This document shows, in pieces, positions 17,193 through 25,951 of a stretch of 64,000 bases of DNA. Under the pieces are notes generated by a model, which saw only the letters and a list, made by a program, of their open reading frames with translations, made no database searches and was not told where the DNA came from. Each line of letters opens with the position of its first letter. The first letter of the stretch is position 1. This stretch comes from JAUMWX01 sp023394215 (GTDB lineage: Bacteria; Bacillota; Clostridia; Tissierellales; Peptoniphilaceae), in assembly GCA_050313995.1 (NCBI GenBank), contig JBNPMM010000001.1. One strand, 5' to 3'. The translations under genes and the position numbers were made by a program.

Positions 17193-18905
17193 TTATTTTA
17201 ATTCTATATTTAGAAAATACATAAATTTATTAAATGCAGTAGCTATATTCTTAAAATCATTATCCTTTTCTATGCCCAAAAAATCCCTTGAACTCCCATT
17301 TTCAAATATATCTCTTGCAGCATTCAAAACAAGTTTCTTAAGAATACTTTTCCATTCACTCAGCCTAAAATTTTTATCATCTTTCTCTTTAATACTTATC
17401 AGCCAATTTCTAAAGTACTTATCAATGTTGAAATAAGCTGCTTCTATATGACCGGATTCAAAATGATCAGTCTTTAACCCTCTAATTTCTTTTATTTCCG
17501 TTAAATAATTTTTATAAGTAAACTCTATTACGTGTTTGGTTTGAGCAATAATATCATTTATTCTATTTACCCAACCCTTGCTGCTGACATCCGTTAATAG
17601 AAAGTCATGTATGGGAATAAAATCAACAATCTCATCAACAGGTACCCATGAGGTTGCATTTCCGTCGTCCTCCATGCTCACAGCACATATACCCTTAATA
17701 AAATTACTTATCCCCATATTTTCTAAACTTGACCTTTCCTTTATCTCTCTTAACCAATCTATAATACCCGGCGTTCTAAAACTGTCTTTTCCACCATTTC
17801 TTAGGTCACTTACAGTTACCAAGGAAAAAGAACGCCATAAAGATTGATTTTTTACATGTTTCTTAGGAGTAAACTTATCTTTATTATCCCCGCTCATATT
17901 GTATTTCCAAAGGGTCATAGGTTCTAAATAATTTTCTATATGATCGACTTCAGGCAATTTAACTATACCGCAAGAAAAAGCCTGCTCCAAATCAATGTTA
18001 GGATCTATATAAACAGCCCTGCTCCAGGTTGTATAAAGCTCTGATATATTAAAAATATTATTATCATTTAAATAAAAATTAACCCTATCCCTGCTTGAAT
18101 TTTCCCAACAAGGATTTTGTATATTCTTAAGATTTCCCCTCTCATCATTAGGCAAGAAACAATTTAACAAAAGGGTTTCAAAAAGGTTTGTACCCTTCAA
18201 ATAAATCCCCCCCAAATCAAAAAGCCAACCCTTTGATGCTTTGTATTTATCCTTTCCAAAAATTATTTTATCCGATAATCCCGTATAGGCATGAAGAGTA
18301 ATAATCCACCTAACTATCTCTGCAGCTTTAAGTTTTCCCTTATTACCATCCTCATCACTACCGCTTTTAGGCGAAAATAAGGATATTTTATTAGAACTTT
18401 CCGATATTAGTCTATTAATATTCTTCCCAAATATTTCGCTCGGTGAAGGCTTGCTCAAAAATTCACCGGCTAAATCTTCCTTTACAACCTGTAAAAAAGG
18501 ATAACTTTCATCAAATAGAAAAAAATGTTCTCTCCACTTCTCAAGGTATGTATTTATTATTTGAGGAAATTTTCCTAACTCCCACAATTCAAACCAAGTA
18601 TCACATAAATCATCCTTGTATTCATCTACATAAGACTCATCTACAGCCTTATTGGGTCTGAACTTCTCGTCAAGATCAAAATATTTATATTTATCACCCC
18701 TTGCATCAACCCTTGAAAAAACTGTGTGTAACACCGCCAATAAGATCCTTAGAACCGCAAAATCCTGAGTCTTTGTATCTCCCGCAAGTTCCTTGTACAT
18801 ATGAGCATTACTAAAAAACTCAAGCAAAGATACTTCTTTCGTTTTACCTTCATCATCGCACACTACACTTATCCACGCCTCATCGAGCAAATTGAATCTT
18901 CCCAA
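17193..18905 (-). CDS. cas8e: Cascade large subunit Cas8e (CasA/Cse1)
   Basis: About 570 residues. The I-E motif RFNLLDEAWISVVCDDEGK lies at the extreme N terminus, as expected for Cse1 (RFNLLDEPWIPV). Cas8e recognises the PAM and recruits Cas3. The reading frame is open further up, to a methionine at 18944. However, a TTG at 18905 is preceded by AAGGAAG at a good distance, follows the cas3 stop directly and gives the canonical N terminus, so I prefer it. NYLTEIKEIRGLKTDHFESG near residue 485 and the C-terminal four-helix region fit the family. The gene lies 11 bases upstream of cse2. Confidence 0.92.
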   Translation of the reverse strand: MGRFNLLDEAWISVVCDDEGKTKEVSLLEFFSNAHMYKELAGDTKTQDFAVLRILLAVLHTVFSRVDARGDKYKYFDLDEKFRPNKAVDESYVDEYKDDLCDTWFELWELGKFPQIINTYLEKWREHFFLFDESYPFLQVVKEDLAGEFLSKPSPSEIFGKNINRLISESSNKISLFSPKSGSDEDGNKGKLKAAEIVRWIITLHAYTGLSDKIIFGKDKYKASKGWLFDLGGIYLKGTNLFETLLLNCFLPNDERGNLKNIQNPCWENSSRDRVNFYLNDNNIFNISELYTTWSRAVYIDPNIDLEQAFSCGIVKLPEVDHIENYLEPMTLWKYNMSGDNKDKFTPKKHVKNQSLWRSFSLVTVSDLRNGGKDSFRTPGIIDWLREIKERSSLENMGISNFIKGICAVSMEDDGNATSWVPVDEIVDFIPIHDFLLTDVSSKGWVNRINDIIAQTKHVIEFTYKNYLTEIKEIRGLKTDHFESGHIEAAYFNIDKYFRNWLISIKEKDDKNFRLSEWKSILKKLVLNAARDIFENGSSRDFLGIEKDNDFKNIATAFNKFMYFLNIELK

Positions 18906-18909
18906 ATAA

Positions 18910-21669
18910 TCACTTCCTTTCCATAATACCAAGCTTCCTATCATAAATTAACTTACGATTACAAAGCTCAAATTCATTATCTTTGTTAAAAATTATTCCC
19001 AAAGCTCCATTAAGCCAAATTGAATCTCTCCAAGCCCTTAAATATTTCATATTGTATTCTTCAAGCCAATCAATAGTTTTATTTATATTATATGCCTTTG
19101 AAAATGCCTTAGGCAGAATAAAGGTATTTTTAGCAACCTCTCTCGAGATATCGTTTTCAGAAATTCTGAAAGAAATATCCTCATCCCAATCAAATAAGGT
19201 ATATCCGCCTTCTATCTCCTTCAAGGCTATAAGCTCTATAGTATCTTCAATATCCCTAACCTGAGCATAAGCTCTTTCATCACTATCTTCCGGAATTATA
19301 TTTTTTAGCCAACCTATTAGACTTGTTTCTTTTCTCCTATTACCTTTCTTATAAGGGTCTCTTAAACTGTAACTACTTGCCTTGATTTCTTTTTTATTTA
19401 TCAAAATTTCACTGTTTTTCTTAAATTCATAGTATTTATCTTTAAATTTCTCATCTTCAAATTCCAAATCATCCGAACCATACACCCTTTGAACTAATTT
19501 TGAAATATCCGAAGGAATCTTAATCTTATCCGGCATAAAATACTGTGTTCTACTAAGCAAATATCCACCATATATATAGGCTGACCCTTCTTCAAACTCT
19601 AAATTGTCACTACATCCCACTAAATACAGAGTAGGTTCGCTAAGTCTAAAAGGCCTTTCAATATCATGCCTATGAAGTCTACCTATTCTTTGTAATAATA
19701 AATCAATAGGGGCAAGGTCACTTATCATTACATCAAAATTTATATCCAAAGACTGCTCTATAACCTGTGTACCTACAATAATTTTCTTGCTTGGACGATT
19801 TCCGTTTTTACCTATCATTTTAATCAAAGCTTCTTCTTTCTTAATCCTATCGGTAGCTATAAAGGCTGAATGAATAACTTCAACCGTATCTCTTCCGAAA
19901 TGATTCAGCAAATCTTGTCCAAGCTTTTGAACCCTGCTGACAGTATTAAAAATTATTCCCAATACTCCCCCTTCAGACAATAAATCTTCTATTAAATCTA
20001 TAAGATTTTCATTTTCAAGTTTTACCACTCTTACATTTTTGTCTTCCATTCTTGGGAAATCCCTATACTGCTTTATTTCCTCCCCATCATTATATGTCAC
20101 CAACGGATAATCCGAACCGCCTGTATCAGTAAATTTTATATCTTTACTGCCAAACCCCATCATATATGCACTTATCAGGTCCCCTCTTATTTTTGCAGGC
20201 AAGGTCGCCGATAACATAATTACAGGTATTTTATAGGCTCCCATCCACTTAAGAGCTTGTTTCAAATAGGTATTCATATAAGCATCGAATGAATGAATTT
20301 CATCCAATATTATAACCTTTTTACTAAATCCAAGGTGCCTTAAAGCTAAATGCTTTTGTTTCAAAGCTGCCATAAGAAATTGATCAATAGTCCCTACAAC
20401 AAATTCATCAAGAACCGTCTTTCTTCTACCGGCAAACCATTGATTTATTATTACTTTATGGTTTTCTTCCCCATAAACATTTACATTGCAGGAAAGCTTC
20501 GAAAATTCGTCATTCAGATACGCCTTGGAATGAGATAATCTAAGTGAGGAAATCCTGCTTTCCGACTCAAGATTTTTTAGCCAATTTAAAATCCTCGGAA
20601 ATATTCCGTTTGAGGTTGCTTGAGTGGGAAGGCCGAAAAACAGACCATTACAACCTTTCTTAAAAGCTAACTGCTCCGCCCCTATTAATGCCGCTTCCGT
20701 CTTTCCCTTTCCCATAGGAGCCTCAAATATAAATATTCCCGGCTCCTCGGTTTCAGAAATAAGCTTGGAAAAAATTTCTTGGACTTCGTTAGGATAAAAT
20801 TTAAATCTATCCAAATAAGCCTTTCCTATATCCTCTATTTTAAGAACCTTCCACAATTCATTCCTCTCCCAACGATAATATCCTTCTTTTCTCGACCCTT
20901 TACTTAAAGCTTGCTCACCGTATAAATCGAAAAGCGGGAAATATTCTTCATTGCTTGCGATCCAATCAGCCAATACCAATAATCCGAGTATAATAACTTG
21001 TGCCGCCTCTCCTATTCTTGGCAAATCTGAAACATTTTTAAATCCGGCCTCTTCTAAAGCCCAATCAAAGATCTCCTTTTGACAACTTTCCCACAGCTGG
21101 TAGACTCGACTGGCTTCATCTTCATTTTGATATAAATTTTCTATATAACTTTCCTGATCCAAATAATCTCCCTCATAATCTCCAAAAGCATAATCTACAG
21201 GCTTCCCATGATGAGCTCCTATTATGGCGGCAATATCATCCTTAACCCCGTATTTATGCAATAAATACTGTCCCGTAATATTATGCGGCGATTTATTGGC
21301 GTACATAAGTTTTAAGCTGCTTATATCCCTAAAACCTGCCATTTCTAAATTTTCTAATATGATTCTATCAATATCCGAAGAATAAAAATTACTCTTTGTC
21401 TGGAAAGCAGCACTTGTCTTCCCACAATCATGGATTAAAGCTACAAACTCAATCAAGTCTTTTGCTCTCCCTCTAAAAGAGGGTTCTATACAGTCTTCAA
21501 TCAAAGCTCTTTGCCCTTCACTAAGATACCTATCCCACAAACAAGAGATAACATCCCTCGTATCTTCAAGGTGTTGAAATAGTGGCAACCAAAGCATCCT
21601 TCCATTATCATCCTTCTTCTTAGCCCATAAAAGTCTTACAGCTTTTTTAATAAAACCACCCCCTTTCAA
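18910..21669 (-). CDS. cas3: CRISPR-associated helicase/nuclease Cas3 (type I-E)
   Basis: About 919 residues with an N-terminal HD nuclease (ALIHDCGKTSAAFQ near 95, GAHHGKP near 150) and an SF2 helicase: Walker A FEAPMGKGKTEAAL near 317, DEIH box VIILDEIHSFDAYM near 460, motif III IMLSATLP near 495, and motif VI LLQRIGRLHRHD near 660. Cas3 degrades DNA at Cascade R-loops. The start is unclear. The only in-frame non-AUG start of a usual kind is the TTG at 21669, which lies inside a 13-bp hairpin with its ribosome site too close. An ATT at 21651 has GGGGGTGG ideally placed. LLWAKKKDDNG, the expected family N terminus, follows either choice. Confidence 0.95.
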   Translation of the reverse strand: MKGGGFIKKAVRLLWAKKKDDNGRMLWLPLFQHLEDTRDVISCLWDRYLSEGQRALIEDCIEPSFRGRAKDLIEFVALIHDCGKTSAAFQTKSNFYSSDIDRIILENLEMAGFRDISSLKLMYANKSPHNITGQYLLHKYGVKDDIAAIIGAHHGKPVDYAFGDYEGDYLDQESYIENLYQNEDEASRVYQLWESCQKEIFDWALEEAGFKNVSDLPRIGEAAQVIILGLLVLADWIASNEEYFPLFDLYGEQALSKGSRKEGYYRWERNELWKVLKIEDIGKAYLDRFKFYPNEVQEIFSKLISETEEPGIFIFEAPMGKGKTEAALIGAEQLAFKKGCNGLFFGLPTQATSNGIFPRILNWLKNLESESRISSLRLSHSKAYLNDEFSKLSCNVNVYGEENHKVIINQWFAGRRKTVLDEFVVGTIDQFLMAALKQKHLALRHLGFSKKVIILDEIHSFDAYMNTYLKQALKWMGAYKIPVIMLSATLPAKIRGDLISAYMMGFGSKDIKFTDTGGSDYPLVTYNDGEEIKQYRDFPRMEDKNVRVVKLENENLIDLIEDLLSEGGVLGIIFNTVSRVQKLGQDLLNHFGRDTVEVIHSAFIATDRIKKEEALIKMIGKNGNRPSKKIIVGTQVIEQSLDINFDVMISDLAPIDLLLQRIGRLHRHDIERPFRLSEPTLYLVGCSDNLEFEEGSAYIYGGYLLSRTQYFMPDKIKIPSDISKLVQRVYGSDDLEFEDEKFKDKYYEFKKNSEILINKKEIKASSYSLRDPYKKGNRRKETSLIGWLKNIIPEDSDERAYAQVRDIEDTIELIALKEIEGGYTLFDWDEDISFRISENDISREVAKNTFILPKAFSKAYNINKTIDWLEEYNMKYLRAWRDSIWLNGALGIIFNKDNEFELCNRKLIYDRKLGIMERK

Positions 21670-21694
21670 CCTCTCTGCACATGCAGAGAGGTTG
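21667..21694 (-). promoter_or_regulatory. Long hairpin at the cas3 start
   Basis: CAACCTCTCTGCA (21667-21679) is perfectly mirrored by TGCAGAGAGGTTG (21682-21694): 13 pairs around two bases. No U-tract follows, so it is not a terminator. It lies between the pseudo-repeat unit and the cas3 ribosome site and contains the TTG candidate start. It could limit cas3 translation or stabilise the mRNA end made by Cas6e. Confidence 0.6.
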
Positions 21695-21699
21695 ATACT

Positions 21700-21787
21700 A
21701 TTAGACCCCCGCTATTGCGGGTAATAAAATAACTCCCATCTATTATCTCTTTCTTTTCAGGAGCACCCTCGCTATTGCGAGTATTGT
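21700..21787 (-). ncRNA. CRISPR repeat-like regulatory RNA at the head of the cas operon (CreR-like)
   Basis: Two degenerate repeats (21760-21787 and 21700-21727 in transcription order) flank a 32-base pseudo-spacer (21728-21759). In RNA sense the first has a CTCGC/GCGAG stem, an AATA loop and a GGUGCUCC handle (7 of 8 bases as in the array). The second has CCCGC/GCGGG and the same AATA loop. Cas6e cleavage would give an RNA of about 60 bases: handle, 32-base guide, 3' hairpin. Its 5' end lies about 2 bases from the predicted cas transcription start. The pseudo-spacer matches a site in the cas promoter (see 21818-21851). CRISPR-like guide RNAs that repress their own cas promoter, named CreR, are known. 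This instance is inferred. Confidence 0.75.
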
Positions 21788-21795
21788 TTACTTGT

Positions 21796-21824
21796 ATTAT
21801 ATCACCCCCTAACTTTATTTTCCA
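21796..21824 (-). promoter_or_regulatory. Promoter of the cas operon and the repeat-like RNA
   Basis: On the minus strand TGGAAA (21819-21824), a 17-base spacer, and TATAAT (21796-21801). Transcription should begin near 21789, just ahead of the first degenerate repeat, so the repeat-like RNA is the 5' leader of the cas mRNA. Confidence 0.6.
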
Positions 21825-21851
21825 GCTTTTTATTATTTCTTTTTTTTCATT
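21818..21851 (-). promoter_or_regulatory. Predicted Cascade target overlapping the cas promoter
   Basis: Read on the minus strand: PAM AAT (21851-21849), then GAAAAAAAAGAAATAATA (21848-21831). The pseudo-spacer after its PAM-equivalent T reads GAAAAGAAAGAGATAATA. The two agree at 16 of 18 positions; the mismatches are at positions 6 and 12, both G against A, which would be G-T wobbles with the target strand. Beyond position 18 agreement falls to chance. The full 31-base protospacer would cover the -35 box at 21819-21824. The A-rich composition weakens the statistics. Confidence 0.6.
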
Positions 21852-21885
21852 ATAATTTATTTTTTTGTTTTTGTAAAGTTTATCT

Positions 21886-21922
21886 ATAAAAATAAAGACC
21901 TCCTATAAAATTATAAGAGGTC
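21886..21922 (-). terminator. Terminator of the ABC/ybaN operon
   Basis: GACCTC-TTATAA paired with TTATAG-GAGGTC on the minus strand (21897-21922), followed by TTTATTTTT. It insulates the cas promoter from the upstream ABC transporter transcript. The stretch 21852-21885 is very AT-rich and shows nothing else. Confidence 0.75.
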
Positions 21923-21927
21923 ATCAC

Positions 21928-22323
21928 TCATTCCCCGTCATCAATCTCCCCATATTCTTTAACCCCAAATATAAAATATATAATATGGGATATCCAAATA
22001 AGGACTAAAATTATACACGGTACATATAAATTTTTTCCGAGCATTAAAAGAAAGCTTAAGGCCATCACAAACGTAACGGTCAAAATTATTTTTAATTTAG
22101 TTTTTCCTGTCATCCCCTTGCCTTTTACAAAAGATTCAAGGTTATTTTTATAAAGATTTGTTGTTTTAAACCAGGTATGCAGCCTATCGGAACTTTTGCC
22201 GAAGCTGAAAAGGGCAAGCATCAGAAAAGGAAAAGACGGCATAATCGGAAGAATTGCCCCCAAAGCACCTAAAGCAAGCCCAATGAAACCCAAAACAATC
22301 CATAATATCTTCTTAAGATTCAT
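21928..22323 (-). CDS. YbaN/DUF454 family inner-membrane protein
   Basis: 131 residues with the family start LKKILWIVLGFIGLALGALG (the G-ALG-LPxxPxxPF pattern continues as ALGAILPIMPSFPFLMLALF). Three to four hydrophobic segments follow (about 7-45, 75-92, 97-118). A conserved FGKSSDRLHTWFKTTNLYKN loop separates them. The function of the family is unknown. The start overlaps the ABC transporter stop by 11 bases, so it is translated with the exporter pair and may help that transporter. It ends the operon, with a terminator behind it. Confidence 0.82.
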   Translation of the reverse strand: MNLKKILWIVLGFIGLALGALGAILPIMPSFPFLMLALFSFGKSSDRLHTWFKTTNLYKNNLESFVKGKGMTGKTKLKIILTVTFVMALSFLLMLGKNLYVPCIILVLIWISHIIYFIFGVKEYGEIDDGE

Positions 22324-24022
22324 ATTCCCTCCTGTTTAGTGTCAAGTCCTCCCTAATCCTACCACCTGAAATACGGTAAATACGGTCCGCAATCGCCATT
22401 GTAGATTCACGGTGGGACACCAGAATTATTGTTTTTTTATGTTTTTGCTCCCTCAAGGCCCTAAGAATTATTCCTTCATTTATACTATCTACGTTACTGG
22501 TAGGTTCATCAAGAAGAATAAGGGGACTTCCGCTTAAAAAGGCTCGTGCCAAACCTATACGCTGCTTTTCCCCTGCCGATAAATTGTCCCCCAACAAACC
22601 CACTCGGGTCTTATAAGCCTTAGGTAGGGTCATTATAAAGTCATGTATTGAAGCAAGTTTACAAGCCTCTTCAATTTCAGCCTGGTTTGCATCAAACTTT
22701 GCAATACGTAAATTATCCTCTATTGTTTCATCAAAAAGGTAGGTCACTTGACTGACCATAGTAACATTTTGCAAAAGATTATCTCCATCTATCCGATCAA
22801 TATCTATACCGTTATAATAAATATTACCGTGACTCTTTTGCCAGAACCTAAGTAAAAGTTTTAAAAGCGTAGATTTACCGCATCCGCTCTCTCCCACAAT
22901 TCCGACTATTTCTCCCATGTCGGCATGTAAACAGATTTCACTTAAAACATCTTCAGATCCTTCATAAGAAAAATGCAAGTCCCTTACTTCAAGATCCCTA
23001 TAAGTAAACTCTTCTCCGTTTTTCACAGGCTCTACTACAGGCTTTTCTTCCAACAAATCTAAAACCCGATCCCCGGATGCAAGAGTCTGTGTCAAATTAC
23101 CCGGCAGGGCTGAAATAGCTATTACCGGTCCGAACGATCCAAAAAATGCAACCAAACCTATGAGCATTTTACCAATACTGATTTTATCATTTATTACAAG
23201 GTAAATTCCCAGGGCAAGACTTAAAATTATAAATAGAGAAACAAAAAGCTCTGTTGTTGCTCCCGCCATAGCTGTTGCCCTCTTCATATTCCTCGTTTCC
23301 TTAAGCAAAAGCTCTGAACGACGATTAACCTCATCCCTTCTTTTTTCTCTTGCATTATTAAGTATGATATCTCTTATGCCTTTTATACTGTCAAGAAAAT
23401 AAGCATTAAAAGATGCAAATTCCCCACGATATTTAACCCCCGACTCCTTAAGTTTTGAGGAATAAATAAGGGGCAAAACAATCCCGATACAAATATAGGC
23501 AAATAAGGCCACGAAAGCAAGATACCAACTTGAAATCATCCCAATCAATAAAAATACAAAAGTCGACACGATAAAAGCAATGCAAATAGGAGAAATTGTA
23601 TGAGCATAAAAAACCTCCAGAGTTTCTATATCAGACGTAATCATCGCTATGATCGCTCCCTTTTGTTTACTCTCAAGCTTTGCAGGACTTAGCCTTCTAA
23701 GGGCCCTAAATATTTTATCCCTTAAAAGAGCCAATAACTTAAATGCTATATAGTGATTGCTATACTGTTCAAAATAGCGAAGTATTCCTCTTAAAATTCC
23801 ACAAATAACTAAAAGCCCTATAATAGTTTCATAGGAGAAAATTACCGCCTCCCCCAAAACCTTGGCAAGACCCAAAACCCCGAAAAAAGTCACACCCATG
23901 GCAGCAAGAAAGCCTACCGAACCGTTTATTACAGCAAGGATCATAATATAGGCGAGACTTCCCAGAAGCAATATAAGTCTTCCCATAACCTCAGCTCCAC
24001 TTCTTCTGATTTTAGTTTTCAT
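22313..24022 (-). CDS. ABC exporter, fused permease and ATPase (second subunit)
   Basis: A 569-residue half-transporter from the ATG at 24022, which has GGAGG eight bases upstream; the reading frame extends 23 codons further without a ribosome site. Six transmembrane helices occupy about 1-300. The ATPase follows: Walker A GIVGESGCGKSTLLKLLLRF, signature LSAGEKQRIGLARAF, Walker B LILLDEPTSNVDS, and the H-loop VSHRES. The start overlaps the upstream ABC gene stop by 11 bases, so the two probably form a heterodimer of the CydDC/TM287-288 kind. The LSAGE signature departs from LSGGQ, as is common in the second subunit of such pairs. Cargo unknown. Confidence 0.88.
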   Translation of the reverse strand: MKTKIRRSGAEVMGRLILLLGSLAYIMILAVINGSVGFLAAMGVTFFGVLGLAKVLGEAVIFSYETIIGLLVICGILRGILRYFEQYSNHYIAFKLLALLRDKIFRALRRLSPAKLESKQKGAIIAMITSDIETLEVFYAHTISPICIAFIVSTFVFLLIGMISSWYLAFVALFAYICIGIVLPLIYSSKLKESGVKYRGEFASFNAYFLDSIKGIRDIILNNAREKRRDEVNRRSELLLKETRNMKRATAMAGATTELFVSLFIILSLALGIYLVINDKISIGKMLIGLVAFFGSFGPVIAISALPGNLTQTLASGDRVLDLLEEKPVVEPVKNGEEFTYRDLEVRDLHFSYEGSEDVLSEICLHADMGEIVGIVGESGCGKSTLLKLLLRFWQKSHGNIYYNGIDIDRIDGDNLLQNVTMVSQVTYLFDETIEDNLRIAKFDANQAEIEEACKLASIHDFIMTLPKAYKTRVGLLGDNLSAGEKQRIGLARAFLSGSPLILLDEPTSNVDSINEGIILRALREQKHKKTIILVSHRESTMAIADRIYRISGGRIREDLTLNRREYES

Positions 24023-25760
24023 TGTCCTTACCTCCCATAAAACCCTCCTCAAGATTCTTTTGTGCCCTATAGAGCTTAGCATAGGCCCCATTATTGGCCA
24101 TTAAGTCTTCATGGTTTCCGCATTCTGTGAGAGAGCCGGATTGCAAATAATAAATCATGTCCGATGCAAGCACATTTTCAAGACGATGAGAAATCACAAT
24201 AACTAAAAGCTTTTTTGAAAGTTGCCTTATATTTTCCATAATAATCGCCTCGCTTTCGATATCAATATTGCTCGTAGCTTCATCAAAAACATATATATCC
24301 TTATCAGCCACTAAATTTACCGCAAGAGCCAATCTTTGCTTTTGCCCTCCGGAAATATTTGTTCCCTCTTCACTTATGACCCTATCAAGTCCTCCGTTTT
24401 CTTTTATAAATTTAGCAAGATTAACTTTCTCAAGAGCTGTATAAATATCTTCATCACTAACATCAGCCTTAGCAAGTTTAAAATTATCCCTAACACTTTC
24501 ATTGAAAATATAAGTATTGTAGCTTACAACAGAAAGATGAGAATAATAAGATTCTCGAGATAAAGTTTCTATCCTCTTTCCGCCAATCTTAACAGCTCCC
24601 ACCTCCGGTCTAAGAGTTCCTATAATCATATTAACAATAGTAGATTTGCCGGACCCGCTCTCTCCAACAATGGAAATCATTCCCTTATCAGGAAATTTCA
24701 TACTTATATTTTTCAAAATATCCCTGTTACCGTCATAAGAAAATGTAAGATTTTCCAAACTTATATCAGTGGCATCGACCTCATCTTCTCCCCAAACAGG
24801 ATCTTTTAAACCAAGCAAAAAAAGAATCTTCTTGCCGGCTGAAGCCCCATTCATAGCTATATGAAAAGCCGAACCGAAAGCCCTTAAGGGAAGAAAGAAA
24901 TCCACAGCAACAAGGATTATAAACAAAGCTGCTATAGGGTAAAGTCCCCATTTAAGCATAGCTATAACAGTTAGGGAAATGCCAAGTCCCGCCCCTCCAT
25001 AAGCTACAAGATCCATTATGGTCGTGCTTGCAAGCTGCATAACCAAAACCTTCATTGTAATTTTCCTAAAATCTTCACTTTTGTTATTCATTTTAAGATT
25101 TCGGATTTCATCCGCCCTGAAAATCTTAAGCTCCTTAAGACCCTGAACACTATCAAGAAACGAATCTCCCATAGATGTATACTTTCCCCAATATTTTGCA
25201 AATATTTTTTTCGCCCATTTTGAAACCGCAATTATAGATACAGGAATCAAAGGAACACAAAGAAGCAGAACCAGTGCAACCTGCCACTGAATAAAAACTG
25301 TAACGATAAATAGAATAAGGGGAGCTATCATAGAATAGAAAAACTGCGGAATATATAAAGAAAAATAAAGATCCAGCTGCTCTATTCCTTCCATAGAAAC
25401 TTGAGTAAGCCCCGACATACTCATATGGTCGGTAGCCTTAAGCCCCAACTTTAAAATTTTCTCGTAAAGCCTCTCCCTAAGATCTTTTTTAACCTTCCTG
25501 CCCAGAAGGTCCCTAAGAACACCCGCAGAATACGAGGCAATAAACCTTATAACCAAACCGAACAAAGCACATATAAAAGGCATTAAAAACACGGATGCCT
25601 CTCCTCCATACTTTTTATAATTGAAGGCCAGCTCAATAGCCAGGCAAATGCTTGCGGTAATACCTATATTTGCCAATAAAGCAATTATCATAAGAACTAC
25701 CGTATAATATATATTTTTTTTGTTGGGCCCTAACAGTTTAATCAAGTCTTTGTCTACCAT
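24012..25760 (-). CDS. ABC exporter, fused permease and ATPase (first subunit)
   Basis: 582 residues: transmembrane domain about 15-310, then the ATPase with SIVGESGSGKSTIVNMIIG (Walker A), ISGGQKQRLALAVNL (signature), IYVFDEATSNID (Walker B, catalytic Glu present) and VISHRLEN (H-loop). Because the catalytic Glu and a canonical signature are here, this is likely the half that provides the competent ATP site. It is the first gene of a three-gene operon (two ABC halves, YbaN). A TTAGTT-N6-AACTAA palindrome lies about 55 bases upstream of the ATG. Peptide, thiol or drug export are possible; nothing in the context decides. Confidence 0.88.
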   Translation of the reverse strand: MVDKDLIKLLGPNKKNIYYTVVLMIIALLANIGITASICLAIELAFNYKKYGGEASVFLMPFICALFGLVIRFIASYSAGVLRDLLGRKVKKDLRERLYEKILKLGLKATDHMSMSGLTQVSMEGIEQLDLYFSLYIPQFFYSMIAPLILFIVTVFIQWQVALVLLLCVPLIPVSIIAVSKWAKKIFAKYWGKYTSMGDSFLDSVQGLKELKIFRADEIRNLKMNNKSEDFRKITMKVLVMQLASTTIMDLVAYGGAGLGISLTVIAMLKWGLYPIAALFIILVAVDFFLPLRAFGSAFHIAMNGASAGKKILFLLGLKDPVWGEDEVDATDISLENLTFSYDGNRDILKNISMKFPDKGMISIVGESGSGKSTIVNMIIGTLRPEVGAVKIGGKRIETLSRESYYSHLSVVSYNTYIFNESVRDNFKLAKADVSDEDIYTALEKVNLAKFIKENGGLDRVISEEGTNISGGQKQRLALAVNLVADKDIYVFDEATSNIDIESEAIIMENIRQLSKKLLVIVISHRLENVLASDMIYYLQSGSLTECGNHEDLMANNGAYAKLYRAQKNLEEGFMGGKDNEN

Positions 25761-25813
25761 AATTCAACCTCATAAATATATGTTTTAAGAAAATCCCTTA
25801 AATTTCAGGATTG

Positions 25814-25831
25814 TTAGTTAATATGAACTAA
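25814..25831. promoter_or_regulatory. Palindromic operator candidate upstream of the ABC exporter
   Basis: TTAGTT-AATATG-AACTAA, a perfect six-base inverted repeat with a six-base spacer. The shape suits a MarR or PadR dimer. No such regulator is adjacent. The remaining gap, 25832-25950, shows nothing recognisable. Confidence 0.4.
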
Positions 25832-25951
25832 TATTAATTTTACACTCAAGTCCCCTAAAAATCAATCTCGCTATTACAGCCTAAGTTTCGATAAAAATCC
25901 CAAAAAGATTATTAATCTTAAGCAATGACCCTCATTTCACTGATTTAAAAC

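Noticed and set aside
21700..21787. Ordinary second CRISPR mini-array
   Set aside because: Both repeats differ from the array at 9 of 28 positions, in a pattern that keeps hairpins and handle. There is one spacer only, no leader, and the unit is inside the cas 5' leader. A regulatory RNA explains this better.
21670..21930. A creTA-type toxin RNA between the repeat-like RNA and the neighbouring gene
   Set aside because: I found no short toxin ORF with its own start and ribosome site in 21788-21927; the interval is filled by the cas promoter, the target site and a terminator.
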